Origin: Dromiciops gliroides
Taxonomy: Eukaryota > Chordata > Mammalia > Microbiotheria > Microbiotheriidae
Length of the DNA: 64,000 nucleotides
NCBI RefSeq assembly: GCF_019393635.1
Contig: NC_057863.1
Coordinates: forward strand, 573,446,284 to 573,510,283
Reading direction: 5' to 3'
Part shown: positions 63,517-64,000 of the stretch, piece after piece
How positions within the stretch are numbered: the first letter of the stretch is position 1
Layout of the letters: every line of letters begins with the position of its first letter
Notes under the pieces: model-generated
Database searches by the model: none
The model's input: the letters and a program-made list of their open reading frames with translations, nothing else
Told to the model about the DNA's origin: nothing
Translations under genes and position numbers: made by a program

Positions 63517-64000
63517 ACAATTTTGAAAAATTCCTTTGCTTTCAGTGTGTCCTAGTACAATATTCATAAATAATGATTTCTGATAGCTATATGGAAAATG
63601 TATCAATAACTAATTAACAGACACTATTGCAGACACTTTTGTGGTGCTAGAATGACATGTTCAAAGTTTTACATAAAGGGCAGAGGTTTTTATCGCTGGC
63701 TTCTTTTAACTTTGGAACATAAAGCACAATGTGAGCAAAAAAGTAACACTTTTAAAACTTAAAACTGTGAAACAAAAAATTCCAGGAAATTGGACTCTCA
63801 TCTAGGTTACGAATTGCAAACAGCTGTTGGTGAATTTTTTATAGAATTTGCACAGGCTCGGCAAAGGAAAGACACCACATATCTGTGTGCTGCTGATGAG
63901 AATAGTACACTTATGGAACACTTTAAATTCACTGACTTACTTCATTCCCAAAATAATCTTGGGAGTTCAAATGTTATGAGCTCCCTTAAGTACATGCAAA
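63517..64000. other. Intergenic end of window
   Basis: Apart from the end of the interrupted local repeat (to about 63590) nothing is recognised. Confidence 0.5.

Noticed and set aside
41600..64000. NEK3/NEK5 exons expected beyond THSD1 by human synteny
   Set aside because: No kinase motif or splice-bounded conserved frame was seen; if synteny holds they lie beyond the window.

Overview
This is a vertebrate nuclear window, almost certainly from a marsupial. The dense short interspersed repeats have a tRNA-derived head and a MIR-like core, the RTE/BovB-tailed SINEs and L1 3' ends are of metatherian type, and no Alu or B1-type SINEs are seen. I cannot name the species. Two protein-coding genes are present, both on the + strand and in the neighbour order VPS36 then THSD1, which matches human 13q14.3 read on the gene strand.

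Region by region: 1-12294 holds the last eight coding exons of VPS36 (residues about 177-386, the C-terminal winged-helix half; the GLUE-domain exons lie upstream of the window). Its long 3' UTR probably runs to tandem AATAAA signals at 14790-14808. A CpG-rich, GC-box-containing promoter of THSD1 lies at about 15.7-16.1 kb, with a non-coding first exon ending at 16100. THSD1 coding exons are at 22533-22590, 27300-28259, 32856-33014 and 39662-41043. Joined, they give an 852-codon reading frame, the same length as the human protein: signal peptide, conserved ectodomain, one thrombospondin type 1 module, one membrane span and a long cytoplasmic tail. A 3' UTR with a (TG)n and a purine minisatellite ends near an AATAAA at 41559. 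From about 41.6 kb to the end I find no gene, only intergenic repeats.

The two genes do not form an operon or a shared pathway. VPS36 is a core ESCRT-II subunit (endosomal sorting); THSD1 is an endothelial membrane protein linked to focal adhesions. Their shared position is conserved synteny.

Much of the rest is transposon-derived: about 20 poly(A)-tailed SINEs (many with exact target-site duplications of 9-18 bp, so fairly young), about a dozen RTE-tailed SINEs sharing the same head, L1 3' fragments on both strands, old L2/CR1 and MIR pieces, three convincing solo LTRs each with a 4-bp target duplication, one mariner-like MITE, and several microsatellites and minisatellites including a 638-base pyrimidine tract.

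I did not find an undescribed multi-gene system. The most unusual items are local: the alternative-tail SINE pair, a fold-back SINE, an 80-bp intronic minisatellite, a 176-bp direct duplication, upstream ORFs and a FOX:ETS-like site at THSD1, and a SINE inserted just downstream of the exon that encodes the TSP1 module.
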